Notes: generated from the sequence alone by a model not told the origin. A DNA stretch of 64,000 nt from Acidilobaceae archaeon (GCA_026413755.1 JAOAKH010000008.1:1-64000); one strand, 5' to 3'. Shown: positions 17,081 to 25,574, counted from the stretch's first letter. Translations and numbers: made by a program.

Positions 17081-18099
17081 GGCACTATCACAGTCCTCCC
17101 AAGGGACGCTCCTCTCTCCAGCAACAAATGCGCCTCCCTTACCTTCTCCTCCTCCAAAGGTATAGCCCTGTACACCGGTCTCACCCTCCCGCTCTTGAGG
17201 AGCTCAACGGCCTCCTCTAGCTCTCTCGGCGTGGAGTTAAGGCATCCATAGAGCCTGAGCTCCCTCAGGATGATGAGGCCCAGCATGAGCGGTTGAGGGA
17301 GGGGGTCCACGTTGCCTATGAGAACCACCCTCCCGCCCCTTGCTACGGACCTAAGGCTCTGCTCAAGCGTAGGCCCGCCCACGGCGTCCAGAGCCACGTC
17401 GACCCCTCTCCCATCTGTTCTCCTCCTCACCTCCTCTGAGAACTTGTCCTTGTACACTATTACCTCCGCGCCGAAGGACTCTATGACTTTAGCCTTCTCC
17501 TCACTCCTCGTGACTGCTAGCACCCTCAAGCCCATGCTCTTGGCTACCTGCAGAGCATGTATCCCCACGCCCCCAGAGGCGCCCGTCACGAGGACGCTCT
17601 CCCCTTCCTTGGTCCTCGCAATTGTCTTCAAGGCCCTTACAGCAGTGCCCACTACACAGGCCGCGAATGCATACGCCTCCGGAGGTGATTTGCCTGGATC
17701 TCCTACCTTGGTGAGACTCCACCTTGGCAGCTTTACGTACTCTGCGTAGCAGCCGTCAAGGTCCTCTCCTATCCACCTGTTTCCCCTGCAAGTGTTCTCC
17801 TCGCCCTTACACTCCGGGTTATGGGGGTCGTGGACGTATATGAGCGAAGCCACTAGATCCCCTTTCCTCAAGTCTACCACTCCTTCCCCTACCTCCGCCA
17901 CTTCTCCGGCTACCTCGTGGCCGGGCACAACGGGCGTCCTCGCCCTCATGAAGCCTCTCCTAACGAGAGTGTCCCTGTAGCAGACGCCACACCCCTTCAC
18001 CTTTATGATCACGCTGTTCGGCTCAAGCTTGGGGTACTCCACCTCCGCCTCCTCTAGCGCCTCCACGCCTCCCGTACCCACGAGGAGTATTGCCCTCAT
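17077..18099 (-). CDS. Zinc-type MDR dehydrogenase (alcohol dehydrogenase / acryloyl-CoA reductase-like)
   Basis: Medium-chain dehydrogenase/reductase using NAD(P)H. The catalytic region has GCGVCYRD and GHEVAGEV; the Rossmann domain has VTGASGGVG near the middle. The structural-zinc lobe keeps only two Cys (around HNPECKGEENTC) instead of four, so that zinc is probably lost. Crenarchaeal relatives include alcohol dehydrogenases and the Sulfolobus acryloyl-CoA reductase, so the substrate is uncertain. 340 aa, ATG 18099. Confidence 0.85.
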   Translation of the reverse strand: MRAILLVGTGGVEALEEAEVEYPKLEPNSVIIKVKGCGVCYRDTLVRRGFMRARTPVVPGHEVAGEVAEVGEGVVDLRKGDLVASLIYVHDPHNPECKGEENTCRGNRWIGEDLDGCYAEYVKLPRWSLTKVGDPGKSPPEAYAFAACVVGTAVRALKTIARTKEGESVLVTGASGGVGIHALQVAKSMGLRVLAVTRSEEKAKVIESFGAEVIVYKDKFSEEVRRRTDGRGVDVALDAVGGPTLEQSLRSVARGGRVVLIGNVDPLPQPLMLGLIILRELRLYGCLNSTPRELEEAVELLKSGRVRPVYRAIPLEEEKVREAHLLLERGASLGRTVIVP

Positions 18100-18178
18100 T
18101 TCCTCCTCCTCCGCGTTCTCGAAGAGTTAATAAGGATCCGCTGAGAGAGAAGAGGCGGAAGACGGTGCAGCCCTGATT

Positions 18179-19057
18179 ATGGAGGGCGAGGAGGACGACG
18201 ATAGTCTCTTAGTGAGGAAGGCGAAGGTAATAGATGCAGAAAAAATATACAGAATTCACCTCAAGAGCCTCACAGGGTTAGATAGAGAGGCCCTTAGCTG
18301 GTTTGAGGAGCTCCTGAGGCTTAGGTCGAGGAGCGTGAAGGTGCTAGTAGCAGAGAAGGGAGGGGAAGTGGTAGGGTTCTCCATAGCATATCGCAGAAGG
18401 AACAAGGCATACTTAGACTCCATTGCCGTCGAGCCGAAAGAGAGGGGAAAGGGCGTCGGCAGCGCGCTTCTCCGAGCTACCGAGGAGGAGCTGGCAAAGG
18501 ACGGAGCTGAGGAAGTAAGCCTGGGAGTGAAGGAGGACAACTACTCCGCCCTCCACTTCTACCTAAACCACGGCTACGCGGTGAAGGGGGTAGTCCTCAT
18601 GCTGTCTTCCGACGTGGGCAGCGAGGAGGATCTGAACGGCTACTCGGTTTCCGTGATAAAGGGAGGTCTCAGAGGGGTAAAGGGGAGAGTCATGCCCACC
18701 GCCTGGTGGAGCAGCGTAACCGAATACGTGGACAGGAGAGTGTACGGGAGGCTCGAGGACCAGCTAACGCTTCTCCTCTATAAAGGTGGAAAGCTGAGGG
18801 GCCTTGCGGAGTTCTCGCCGCGGAAGAGGATGATAGTGGATTACGTGGCAGTGTCATTCCATAAGCCCGTGGAGGCTCTCGCTGCGCTCGTCGGGGCTCT
18901 GAAAAGCGAGGCCAGGATAAGGGGCGTGGAGCAGATAATAATCCCTGTGGACGGTAGCAAGGGCGCCATGAGCAAGACTTTGCTCTCACAAGGCTTCAGG
19001 ATAAGGGGTGTAGAGTTCAGACTATCTAAAGGGCTAAGCTACTCCACCTCGCCGTAG
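18179..19057 (+). CDS. Tandem GNAT-type N-acetyltransferase
   Basis: First domain (about 10-150) is a clear GNAT fold with the acetyl-CoA loop RGKGVG at 89-94 and the helix after it, resembling RimI. The second half (about 155-290) is of matching size and contains strand patterns like a second, degraded GNAT without a clear acetyl-CoA loop. Such double-GNAT proteins act on protein N termini or small amines; the substrate here is unknown. ATG 18179. The 3' end overlaps the convergent coiled-coil gene by 19 bp. Confidence 0.8.
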   Translation: MEGEEDDDSLLVRKAKVIDAEKIYRIHLKSLTGLDREALSWFEELLRLRSRSVKVLVAEKGGEVVGFSIAYRRRNKAYLDSIAVEPKERGKGVGSALLRATEEELAKDGAEEVSLGVKEDNYSALHFYLNHGYAVKGVVLMLSSDVGSEEDLNGYSVSVIKGGLRGVKGRVMPTAWWSSVTEYVDRRVYGRLEDQLTLLLYKGGKLRGLAEFSPRKRMIVDYVAVSFHKPVEALAALVGALKSEARIRGVEQIIIPVDGSKGAMSKTLLSQGFRIRGVEFRLSKGLSYSTSP

Positions 19058-19923
19058 AGGATCCTTAGCTCCTCCAGAGTCAGCGGCTCCCCTCTCTCCG
19101 CCTTCTCCTTTACCTCTCTCTTCTTCTTTTCTAACAATTCCAAATGGATGCCAAGCCGCCTGGCCTCCTTGATTTCGGTGAGCCTAGTGAGGCTCTCCTT
19201 ATAGTTGCCATAAAGGCTGTCGATCTCCTTCGAGAGCTCGTCGAGCCTAGCGCTCTTCGCCTCTATCTCCTTCGAGAGCTCTTCTATGCGCCTGTTGGCC
19301 TCACCTATTTTGTCCCCCAACTCTCTCACCTTACTCCTTAGCTCGCTTATTTGTTGCCACATGCGCGACAGCTTCTCGTTCAAGTCCTTAAGCCTTAGGA
19401 GAGTGGACTTGTAGTCAGCCTGGAGCTCCATAAGGGATATGACGTGTTTGCGGGCCTCCCTCACCTTCAATATCATGCTCTCGACTCTTGCTATCTCGTC
19501 CACTAGCTTCTTCTCCTCCTCGGGCCTCATGACAGTTGTCATTTGCTTCCACTCGAGCTCCTCTAGCCTTCGCTGGAGCCTCCTCAAGCTAATCTTAGCC
19601 ACTTCCCCTTCCTTCTCTGCCAACTGCTTCGCTATCCTCAGGTCCTCCCTCTTGCTCTCTGCCTCCTTCTTCACCGCGTCTCTTTCACTCTTCACCCTTA
19701 GAAACTCCTCCCTTAGGGCCCTCAGCTGCTCCTTGCTGCTCCTGTACTCTTGTATTAGCGACCTCCTCTCCTCTATTATCTTCCTTTTCTCCTCTATCAG
19801 CTTCCTCCTCTCCTCTACTATCCTCTTCTTTTCTTCTTTGAGAGCAACGATCTTGTCCTTCGTCTCCTCTATCACGCTGATCAGCTTCTGCTCCTCTGCC
19901 TTCTGGTCCGTCAAGCGGTTCAC
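19039..19923 (-). CDS. Archaeal coiled-coil protein (COG1340-like)
   Basis: Almost entirely coiled coil: two long helical arms separated by a short break near residues 125-140 (WKQMTTVMRPEEEK), a pattern of the uncharacterised archaeal COG1340 family, sometimes misnamed phosphoserine phosphatase. No catalytic motif is visible. 294 aa, GTG 19923. It lies 46 bp after the GPN-loop GTPase, with a TATA-like TTTTAAG between them, so it may have its own promoter. Confidence 0.78.
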   Translation of the reverse strand: MNRLTDQKAEEQKLISVIEETKDKIVALKEEKKRIVEERRKLIEEKRKIIEERRSLIQEYRSSKEQLRALREEFLRVKSERDAVKKEAESKREDLRIAKQLAEKEGEVAKISLRRLQRRLEELEWKQMTTVMRPEEEKKLVDEIARVESMILKVREARKHVISLMELQADYKSTLLRLKDLNEKLSRMWQQISELRSKVRELGDKIGEANRRIEELSKEIEAKSARLDELSKEIDSLYGNYKESLTRLTEIKEARRLGIHLELLEKKKREVKEKAERGEPLTLEELRILYGEVE

Positions 19924-19969
19924 CTATAGCCTGGGCTCCTCGCTTCGGGTAAAAATCAGGCTTAAAAGT

Positions 19970-20758
19970 TTAATCCTTTTCATAACGTAGGTCGTAGTAC
20001 TTCTCTTCCTCCCCTCCCTTCAGTATTTGCTGGATCTTTGCATAGAGAGCGTCCAGGGACTCCCTGGAGTTAACGGAGACTGGAATGATCTCGCCCACGA
20101 AGCCAGCACTGCCCAGCGCAGACACGAGGCTCATCATGAGAGCCTTCGTGTAGATGTCCGCCTCCCCCGAGGCCACGAGGCTCTCGAGGAAGCCCTCCTC
20201 ACCGAGCCTAGCCACCACGTTGTCCAGCACCTCCTGCATGAGGAGGTCTGCCTTGCTCACCACGTTTATCTGAGGCCTCTGGAGCCTCACCGCTACGCTA
20301 GATGCAAGGGTGAGAATAGAGACTATGCTGGCGGGGTTCTCGAAGAATATGGCGTCCATGAGGAAGACCGTGAGGGAAGGGTAGCCATGCGTCAGGGCGT
20401 TAAGCACTATAGGCCCTCCGTGCCTATAAGCGAAGAGCTCCATCTGGCCGGGGGTGTCGACTATTACGTAATCTGGTTTGATCTCTTCGAGAACCCTCCT
20501 TATGTCGAAGACGTGGTTTATAAGCGAGTCCACGGCGGCAATGAGGGCACCGTTAGGCCCGAGGCCTCTTGCCATGAACTCCTGGGCGGTGACGTAGCTC
20601 CTCACATCCACATCCACGTCATAGGAGAGGGACTCCGCGGCAGGGTCGAAGTTCACCTTTGCCACCACAGGCCCATAGGACTCTATGTGGCTTGCTAGCT
20701 CGCCGGCTAGCGTCGTCTTCCCTGAGCCGGCAGGCCCCACGAGCACTATGAAGTACAT
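19970..20758 (-). CDS. GPN-loop GTPase
   Basis: Member of the GPN family of dimeric GTPases; eukaryotic relatives help assemble RNA polymerase. P-loop GPAGSGKTT at 8-16, GPN insertion at 67-69, DTPGQ as G3, and SKADL for base recognition. 262 aa is typical of the archaeal form. ATG 20758. The gene sits behind the GC-rich structured leader 20759-20860 described separately, which may control it. Confidence 0.92.
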   Translation of the reverse strand: MYFIVLVGPAGSGKTTLAGELASHIESYGPVVAKVNFDPAAESLSYDVDVDVRSYVTAQEFMARGLGPNGALIAAVDSLINHVFDIRRVLEEIKPDYVIVDTPGQMELFAYRHGGPIVLNALTHGYPSLTVFLMDAIFFENPASIVSILTLASSVAVRLQRPQINVVSKADLLMQEVLDNVVARLGEEGFLESLVASGEADIYTKALMMSLVSALGSAGFVGEIIPVSVNSRESLDALYAKIQQILKGGEEEKYYDLRYEKD

Positions 20759-20860
20759 GTCTTACACCAGCGTAATGGGCCCCCTGCGGGGCCCTGACAC
20801 CGGGAGTAGACCCTCCCGCGCACACATATCCCCGTTACTCGGGGTCAATTCGCGCGGGTC
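20759..20860 (-). promoter_or_regulatory. GC-rich structured leader or small RNA before the GPN GTPase
   Basis: Read on the minus strand, this 102 bp gap folds into successive hairpins: an outer stem CCCGCGC/GCGCGGG enclosing CCCCG/CGGGG, then CGGGAG/CTCCCG, then GGGCCCC/GGGGCCC just before the start codon. The second hairpin shares CGGG with the outer stem of the first, so the two exclude each other. A TATA-like element lies at 20865-20873 on the same strand. It is not a tRNA, and I cannot match it to a known RNA family. Confidence 0.55.
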
Positions 20861-20891
20861 ACCATAATATACTCTGCTGGGGCTATTATCT

Positions 20892-21743
20892 TTACTTGCC
20901 CAGGGCAATGGCGGTCAGCACCTCTATCTTCGTGAGTATTCCACTGAGCTTCCCCTCCCCATCCACTACGGGCAGACAGCCTATGCCCCTCTCCAGCATC
21001 CTCCTGGCTCCCTCTGCTGCGTCCTCCTCCTCCCCTATGGTCACAGGGTTCGGGGTCATGAGCTCCTCTGCTACGGGAACTACGTAGATCCTCGTTACTG
21101 TCGCCTCTGCCTTAGTGGGGGCTTCTGCCTTGTATTTTCTGTAGCTCTCCTTGCCCTTCCTTGCTGCCACCTCCGGCTTTATGAAGGCAACATCACGTTT
21201 CGTTATAACGCCTATAGGCCTCATTAACTCGTCCACCACAACGACCTTGCCCGCCGGATCTGCGTTGATCAGCTTTATGATATACGATAAGCTATGGCCT
21301 CTTCTTGCTACCGAGACCTCCTTCCTGCTGATCTCTTTCACTTTGTACATGTTCTGGTACCTCTCTGCGAAGGCCCTTAGGACGTCGGTTCTAGTTATTA
21401 TGCCCACCAGGAGACCCTTCTCGTCTACAACTGGCAATCCGCCCACCTTGTGTTTTAACATGAGGTAAGCTGCTGTCCTCACAGTCTTGTTCTCCTCTAT
21501 TATCACTACTTCCTTTGGCATAGCCTCCCTCACAAGGACCTGGTATAGATCGCTCTCCTCCCTGCTCGACAGAGCAGATATTATGTCCGTAATGGTTATA
21601 ATACCAATGGGCCTCATCTCTTTGTCCACCACGACTAGTCTGCTGATCTCCTTGCTCAGCATGAGGTTTCTGGCGTAGGCAAGCGAGTCCTCAGGCCTGA
21701 CGACATACACGGGGGAGCTCATGTAATCTGAGACCTGGGCCAT
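20892..21743 (-). CDS. CBS-domain protein (two tandem pairs)
   Basis: Four CBS motifs in 283 residues (about 5-60, 70-130, 135-185 and 225-283) with no attached enzyme domain. CBS pairs bind adenine nucleotides or S-adenosylmethionine and act as energy or ligand sensors. The third motif is followed by a charged insert around 185-215. ATG 21743 lies 3 bp after the stop of another CBS gene, so the two are surely expressed together and may form a hetero-complex. Confidence 0.88.
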   Translation of the reverse strand: MAQVSDYMSSPVYVVRPEDSLAYARNLMLSKEISRLVVVDKEMRPIGIITITDIISALSSREESDLYQVLVREAMPKEVVIIEENKTVRTAAYLMLKHKVGGLPVVDEKGLLVGIITRTDVLRAFAERYQNMYKVKEISRKEVSVARRGHSLSYIIKLINADPAGKVVVVDELMRPIGVITKRDVAFIKPEVAARKGKESYRKYKAEAPTKAEATVTRIYVVPVAEELMTPNPVTIGEEEDAAEGARRMLERGIGCLPVVDGEGKLSGILTKIEVLTAIALGK

Positions 21744-21746
21744 ATG

Positions 21747-22664
21747 CTACACCTTCAGCGCAAGCGCCGTCACTATGTCTTTCTCAGTTATTATACCTAT
21801 AACTTCCTCCTGCCTAGTCACTAGGAGCCAGCTGGTACCTCTCGACAACATCTCCTCTCCGGCCTCCCCTACGTCTGCTTCAACATCTACGGTATAGTAC
21901 CCCCTTTCCAAGATCTCCGACACCTTTACCTCCAGCACGTCCATAATGCTCGTAGACTTGAGATGTTTGAATGCTCCGTGAGATCCGAAGAAGGAGGCAT
22001 AACCCTTTGCAGAGACGGAGCCCACCACCTCCTCGCCTGAGGTAACTACGAGCCTCCTGAAGCCGCCCTTCACCATTAGCTCCGCTGCTCTCTTCAGCCT
22101 CTCATCGCTATCCACGGTAACTATGGGGGAGCTGAATATGCTAGACACCTTCACCCCTATTCTCCTCTCGTGCACGAGCTTCAGGACGTCGTGCTCCGTT
22201 ATTACTCCCACAGGCCTCCCCTCCTCGTCCACCACCGGCAGGAAGCCGGCCCTGCCCCATATCATGAGCTCCAGAGCCCTCTCAAAGGTGTCCTTGAGCG
22301 TGAGAACGGGCGACTGCCTAGCTATGGACTCTACTCTCTCCTCTCTCAGTGCTCTGTAGAGGTTACCCTCATACCTCCTAAGCACTACCTCGAAGTAGGG
22401 ACCCCCGCCGAGGTAGTCGACCAAGTCGTTCGCGGTGAGAACTCCCACCACACGTCCTAGTTCTGTCACGGGGAGGCCTCTCACCTGGTGAGTAGCTATG
22501 GCCTTCACGGCCTCCATAACTGTGGAGGACTTGGGAACAGCTATGACCGGCTTACTGCATATATTCTCAAGCTCCCCTGAAAGCTTGAAGACCCGCTGGC
22601 TCCAGTTGGGTTTTCCATCAGCTCTCAACCACCTGATCCCCTCGGGCCTCGCTCTCGTCGTCAC
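21747..22664 (-). CDS. CBS-domain protein, paired with the downstream CBS gene
   Basis: A basic N-terminal extension is followed by four CBS motifs; no other domain is seen. The open frame runs up to 22751, but a TTTTAAG promoter-like element lies near 22760, so an internal start is likely; GTG 22664 is chosen and TTG 22727 is the alternative. The upstream gene is the aldehyde oxidoreductase, whose stop is at 22770. Pairing of two four-CBS proteins in tandem suggests one regulatory assembly; the target is unknown. Confidence 0.8.
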   Translation of the reverse strand: MTTRARPEGIRWLRADGKPNWSQRVFKLSGELENICSKPVIAVPKSSTVMEAVKAIATHQVRGLPVTELGRVVGVLTANDLVDYLGGGPYFEVVLRRYEGNLYRALREERVESIARQSPVLTLKDTFERALELMIWGRAGFLPVVDEEGRPVGVITEHDVLKLVHERRIGVKVSSIFSSPIVTVDSDERLKRAAELMVKGGFRRLVVTSGEEVVGSVSAKGYASFFGSHGAFKHLKSTSIMDVLEVKVSEILERGYYTVDVEADVGEAGEEMLSRGTSWLLVTRQEEVIGIITEKDIVTALALKV

Positions 22665-22769
22665 TCTCTCTATGGTGCGCTGTTGTGCGCGAAGGGGGAG
22701 GCGGAAGGACCTATGGGAGGAGGTCAAGGCTGGCCCTATACAAAAGAGCAAAAGAAGCCTTAAAAGTGC

Positions 22770-24533
22770 TCAACGGCCCTGCTTCCTTATGGTCTCTGCG
22801 AAGTGTTGTATCCCTCTCCTCAAGTACTCCTCTGTAACGAAGCCTAGCGGCGTCGGGGTCTCTAGCACCCTCCTCGGTATCTTGACGTCCTCCGGCCTGA
22901 AGCCCTCTGATAGCTTCACCGTGTGCCTCTCGAGATATATGCTCTTCCCAAGCTCCTCAAGCTCCTTCTCGCCGAGCTCATAGCCGAGGGAGCGGAGAGC
23001 CTTGGTTACGGCGCCTGGCCCATATACCCTCCTCCCAAAGAGGCACACGGCGAGCGAGTTGAGCACCTGCCTCCACGACTCCTCCGAGGCTATCAGCCTC
23101 ACGGCTTCCTCCGGTTCTGGCACCCTTGCTTTGGCTGAAGCGAGCCCCTCGTCCATGCCGTAGGCGCCGGCGTCCAGGTGAGAGTGCCTGCCGCCTATGG
23201 CAAGGGAGAGGTGGTAGAGAGGGCCTGTGTGATATCCTGCAGGCTCAAGGCCGTTGTAGTGAAGGGCGAACTCCTCCCCGCCGTACCTTGAGGCAGCCTC
23301 CCTTACTCCCAGGGCCAGAACTTTGTAGAAATCGTTTGGCTGCTCTACAATGTAGTGGAGGGACTTAGAATATGCCTGCCAGTCTCCCCACTTTAGCTCC
23401 ACGATAGTGTGCTCCTTTGTTATTAACCCCCTCTCGAGCGCCTCAGTTGCCCACGCAAGGGCCACGCCAGCGCTGATCGCGTCCATGCCCTCCTCCTCTA
23501 CTACCTTGATCAGCTTTAGCACTCCTACGGTGTCGCTCACGCCGAGGTTGCTACCAAGGGCGTAGAGGAGCTCGTAGTCGTAAGGCACATTCTCCACCTT
23601 GTAGAAGTATTTCTCGTCCTCGTACTGCTCCCTTATGGCAGCGAGGTGAATGCAGGCAACGGGGCACCCTACGCAGGAGAGCCTCCTAGAGAGGGACTCC
23701 AGGAGCCTCTCGCCGCTTATGCTCTCAGCCCCCTCGAACCTCCCGCTGAGGAAGTTCCTGGTGGGGAGCGCCCCCAGCTTGTTAAGCGGGAGCACGTTAG
23801 CAGCGGTGCCGAGCTCGTGGTACTTCTTCGTCGCTGCCCCGCGGGCTACCTCGAGTATCTCTGCGTAAGCCTCTCTGTACTCCCTTATTTTTGGGACCTT
23901 AGAGGACCTCCTGCCAATCACCACCAGCGCCTTAAGCTTCTTCGAGCCGAAGACGGCCCCTAGCCCCATTCTGCCGAAGTGCCTGTAGGTCTCTATGATC
24001 ACGTTAGCGTACCTCACCAGCCTCTCCCCAGCCCTCCCTATCCTCATTATGGTCCTTAGGCCAGCTCCCGGCAGGGCCTCCCTGAGCACCCTGCCCACTG
24101 TTTCCGCGCTCCTCATGCCCCAGAGAGTGCCCGCGTCCCTGAACCTAACCCTCTCCCCCTCTACCACGAGGTAGACGGGCCTCTCGCTTGCGCCCTTGAT
24201 CACTATTGCCCCGAGGCCGGCGAACCTTATCGCAGCTGGCGCCCTGCCTCCTGCGTGCGACTCTGCCATAGTGCCCGTTAGCGGCGACTTGAAGACAGAG
24301 ATAGTCTTTGAGGCCATAGGGAAAACGGCAGTCAGAGGGCCAACGGCTAGCACGATGGCGTTCTCCGGCCCCAGCGGGTCGGCGCCCTTCGGGACCTCCT
24401 CCTTGTACAGCTGCACGGCGACCCCTATGCCCCCCAACCACTTAGAGAACAGATCTTCCCTGCTCTCCACCCAGAAGGTCTTCTTGCTAAGGTCCACGTA
24501 AAGTACCTTTGATATCTCCTTGACCCAGCTCAA
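22770..24533 (-). CDS. Aldehyde:ferredoxin oxidoreductase family (tungstopterin)
   Basis: Tungsten-bis-pterin enzyme family oxidising aldehydes to acids with ferredoxin as acceptor. From TTG 24533 the [4Fe-4S] ligands are Cys287, Cys290, Cys294 and Cys497, almost the spacing of Pyrococcus AOR. The pterin-binding stretch (SHAGGRAPAAIRFAG) is conserved. 587 aa. TTG 24533 overlaps the ferredoxin stop as TTGA. With a polyferredoxin partner upstream, it resembles the WOR5/YdhV subgroup more than classic AOR, so the substrate is open. Confidence 0.9.
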   Translation of the reverse strand: MSWVKEISKVLYVDLSKKTFWVESREDLFSKWLGGIGVAVQLYKEEVPKGADPLGPENAIVLAVGPLTAVFPMASKTISVFKSPLTGTMAESHAGGRAPAAIRFAGLGAIVIKGASERPVYLVVEGERVRFRDAGTLWGMRSAETVGRVLREALPGAGLRTIMRIGRAGERLVRYANVIIETYRHFGRMGLGAVFGSKKLKALVVIGRRSSKVPKIREYREAYAEILEVARGAATKKYHELGTAANVLPLNKLGALPTRNFLSGRFEGAESISGERLLESLSRRLSCVGCPVACIHLAAIREQYEDEKYFYKVENVPYDYELLYALGSNLGVSDTVGVLKLIKVVEEEGMDAISAGVALAWATEALERGLITKEHTIVELKWGDWQAYSKSLHYIVEQPNDFYKVLALGVREAASRYGGEEFALHYNGLEPAGYHTGPLYHLSLAIGGRHSHLDAGAYGMDEGLASAKARVPEPEEAVRLIASEESWRQVLNSLAVCLFGRRVYGPGAVTKALRSLGYELGEKELEELGKSIYLERHTVKLSEGFRPEDVKIPRRVLETPTPLGFVTEEYLRRGIQHFAETIRKQGR

Positions 24534-24952
24534 AGTGCCTCCACCCCCAACACCCCGTATGGGCAGAAGTCCACGCAGTAGCCGCACTGAATGCATATGA
24601 GGGGCTTCTCTAGCTCCTCGTCCCAGAGCACAGCGCCTATGTCACATGCGTCCACGCAATTCTTACACCCTATGCACTTTGAGGAGGAGAGCCTTACCCC
24701 TCCCTTGGGCAGAGGCGAGAGAGCGCCTGTGGGGCACACTCTCGCGCAGGGAGGGTCTTGGCAGGCCCTACACACCACGACCACGAAGCCCCTCTCTATG
24801 CCGCCTGCGGAGCGGATGAGGAGATGGGACTTCGCAGGCCCCACGTGAGTCAGCCTGCTGCTACACGCAAGCATGCACAGTTGGCATCCAACGCACTTGT
24901 TTGCGTCGAGCACGACGAGGCGCTGGGCCTTCGCAGCTATCAAAACGATCAC
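24530..24952 (-). CDS. Ferredoxin with four [4Fe-4S] motifs, AOR partner
   Basis: Electron-transfer subunit of the HycB/DmsB/YdhY type. Four Cys clusters are visible: CVGCQLCMLAC near the N terminus, CRACQDPPCARVC in the middle, CIGCKNCVDAC, and CIQCGYCVDFC near the C terminus, enough for four [4Fe-4S] clusters. 140 aa, GTG 24952 after GGGTG. Translationally coupled to the oxidoreductase. It would carry electrons from the tungsten enzyme to a soluble ferredoxin or a membrane acceptor. Confidence 0.9.
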   Translation of the reverse strand: MIVLIAAKAQRLVVLDANKCVGCQLCMLACSSRLTHVGPAKSHLLIRSAGGIERGFVVVVCRACQDPPCARVCPTGALSPLPKGGVRLSSSKCIGCKNCVDACDIGAVLWDEELEKPLICIQCGYCVDFCPYGVLGVEAL

Positions 24953-24967
24953 CCTTAATTAGTTAGG

Positions 24968-24997
24968 AATTTTAAACTTTAATCTTATGTATAAAAT
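24968..24997 (-). promoter_or_regulatory. AT-rich promoter of the ferredoxin-AOR unit and end of tRNA-Leu
   Basis: A roughly 50 bp AT-rich tract between tRNA-Leu and the ferredoxin gene, with TATA-like TTTATACA (about 24989-24997) and TTTAAA (near 24973) on the minus strand. Its T-rich minus strand just after the tRNA could also end that transcript. Confidence 0.45.
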
Positions 24998-25008
24998 ATC
25001 TCTATAGA

Positions 25009-25096
25009 TGGTGCGGGGGGTGGGATTTGAACCCACGCAGGCCTACGCCATCGGGTCCTCAGCCCGACCCCTTTGACCAGGCTCGGGCACCCCCGC
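25009..25096 (-). tRNA. tRNA-Leu (anticodon GAG)
   Basis: Read on the minus strand from 25096: a 7 bp acceptor stem GCGGGGG/CCCCCGC, a D-arm, anticodon stem TCGGG/CCCGA with loop CTGAGGA giving GAG, a long class II variable arm, and a T-arm with GGTTCAAATCC. Discriminator A at 25012 and an encoded CCA at 25009-25011. No intron at 37/38. It reads CTC and CTT leucine codons, CTC being very frequent here. Confidence 0.97.
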
Positions 25097-25159
25097 ACTT
25101 CCTCTACTAACATAATCTTAGAGCTTTTAATGCTTGCCTGCCTCCCCCGGGGAGCTGCC

Positions 25160-25507
25160 GTGGAAGAGGAGAGGGCTATAAGCGTGAGGGTTCAGAGCCT
25201 CTCTGACATAGCTAGGCTAGCGGTGAGCGCTTCTCCCATGGCTCCAATGCCTGTATACAGGTTCAGGGAGGGGAGCAGGACCTTTTACATGGTTCAGGCG
25301 GTCTACAAGGACTACTACAAGCTCTATGGACTTCCCATAGTCTACTATCACGTGCAGGAAGAGGGCGAGGAGAGGGCAAAGTACATACTCATTAAGGTGG
25401 ACGAAGCGGGGGAGAGAGTGGAGCTCTCCGACAGGACAAGGCCCGGCTGGATTGCAGTACCGATTGTGAACCTAGCAGAAAGACCCTCCTTCTTCCCGGA
25501 GGCCTAG
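25160..25507 (+). CDS. Conserved-looking hypothetical protein, 115 aa
   Basis: Not recognised. The open frame begins at 25073 inside the tRNA, so the start must be later; GTG 25160 has GGGGAG five bases before it and is chosen over ATG 25130. The product is soluble, rich in Tyr and Arg, with alternating beta-like stretches (TFYMVQAVYKDYYKLYG, then YILIKVDEA). No Cys and no signal peptide. Possibly a crenarchaea-specific small protein. Confidence 0.6.
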   Translation: MEEERAISVRVQSLSDIARLAVSASPMAPMPVYRFREGSRTFYMVQAVYKDYYKLYGLPIVYYHVQEEGEERAKYILIKVDEAGERVELSDRTRPGWIAVPIVNLAERPSFFPEA

Positions 25508-25532
25508 CTCATTTCCCGGATTCCTCTTCACC

Positions 25533-25574
25533 GCTCAGCCTAGTATGCGCCAATCATCGCCGCACTAGGTGAGC
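25533..25574. repeat. 11-bp inverted repeat upstream of a TATA box
   Basis: GCTCAGCCTAGT at 25533-25544 pairs with ACTAGGTGAGC at 25564-25574 with a single bulged G, leaving a 19-base loop. It lies 26 bp after the hypothetical gene and 9 bp before the TATA box (25583-25592) of the next gene. It could be a transcript-end hairpin for the first gene or an operator for the second. Confidence 0.6.

Noticed and set aside
20759-20880. A tRNA or 5S-like RNA in the GC-rich leader
   Set aside because: Neither strand gives a cloverleaf with a T-loop consensus, and it is too short and lacks 5S motifs.
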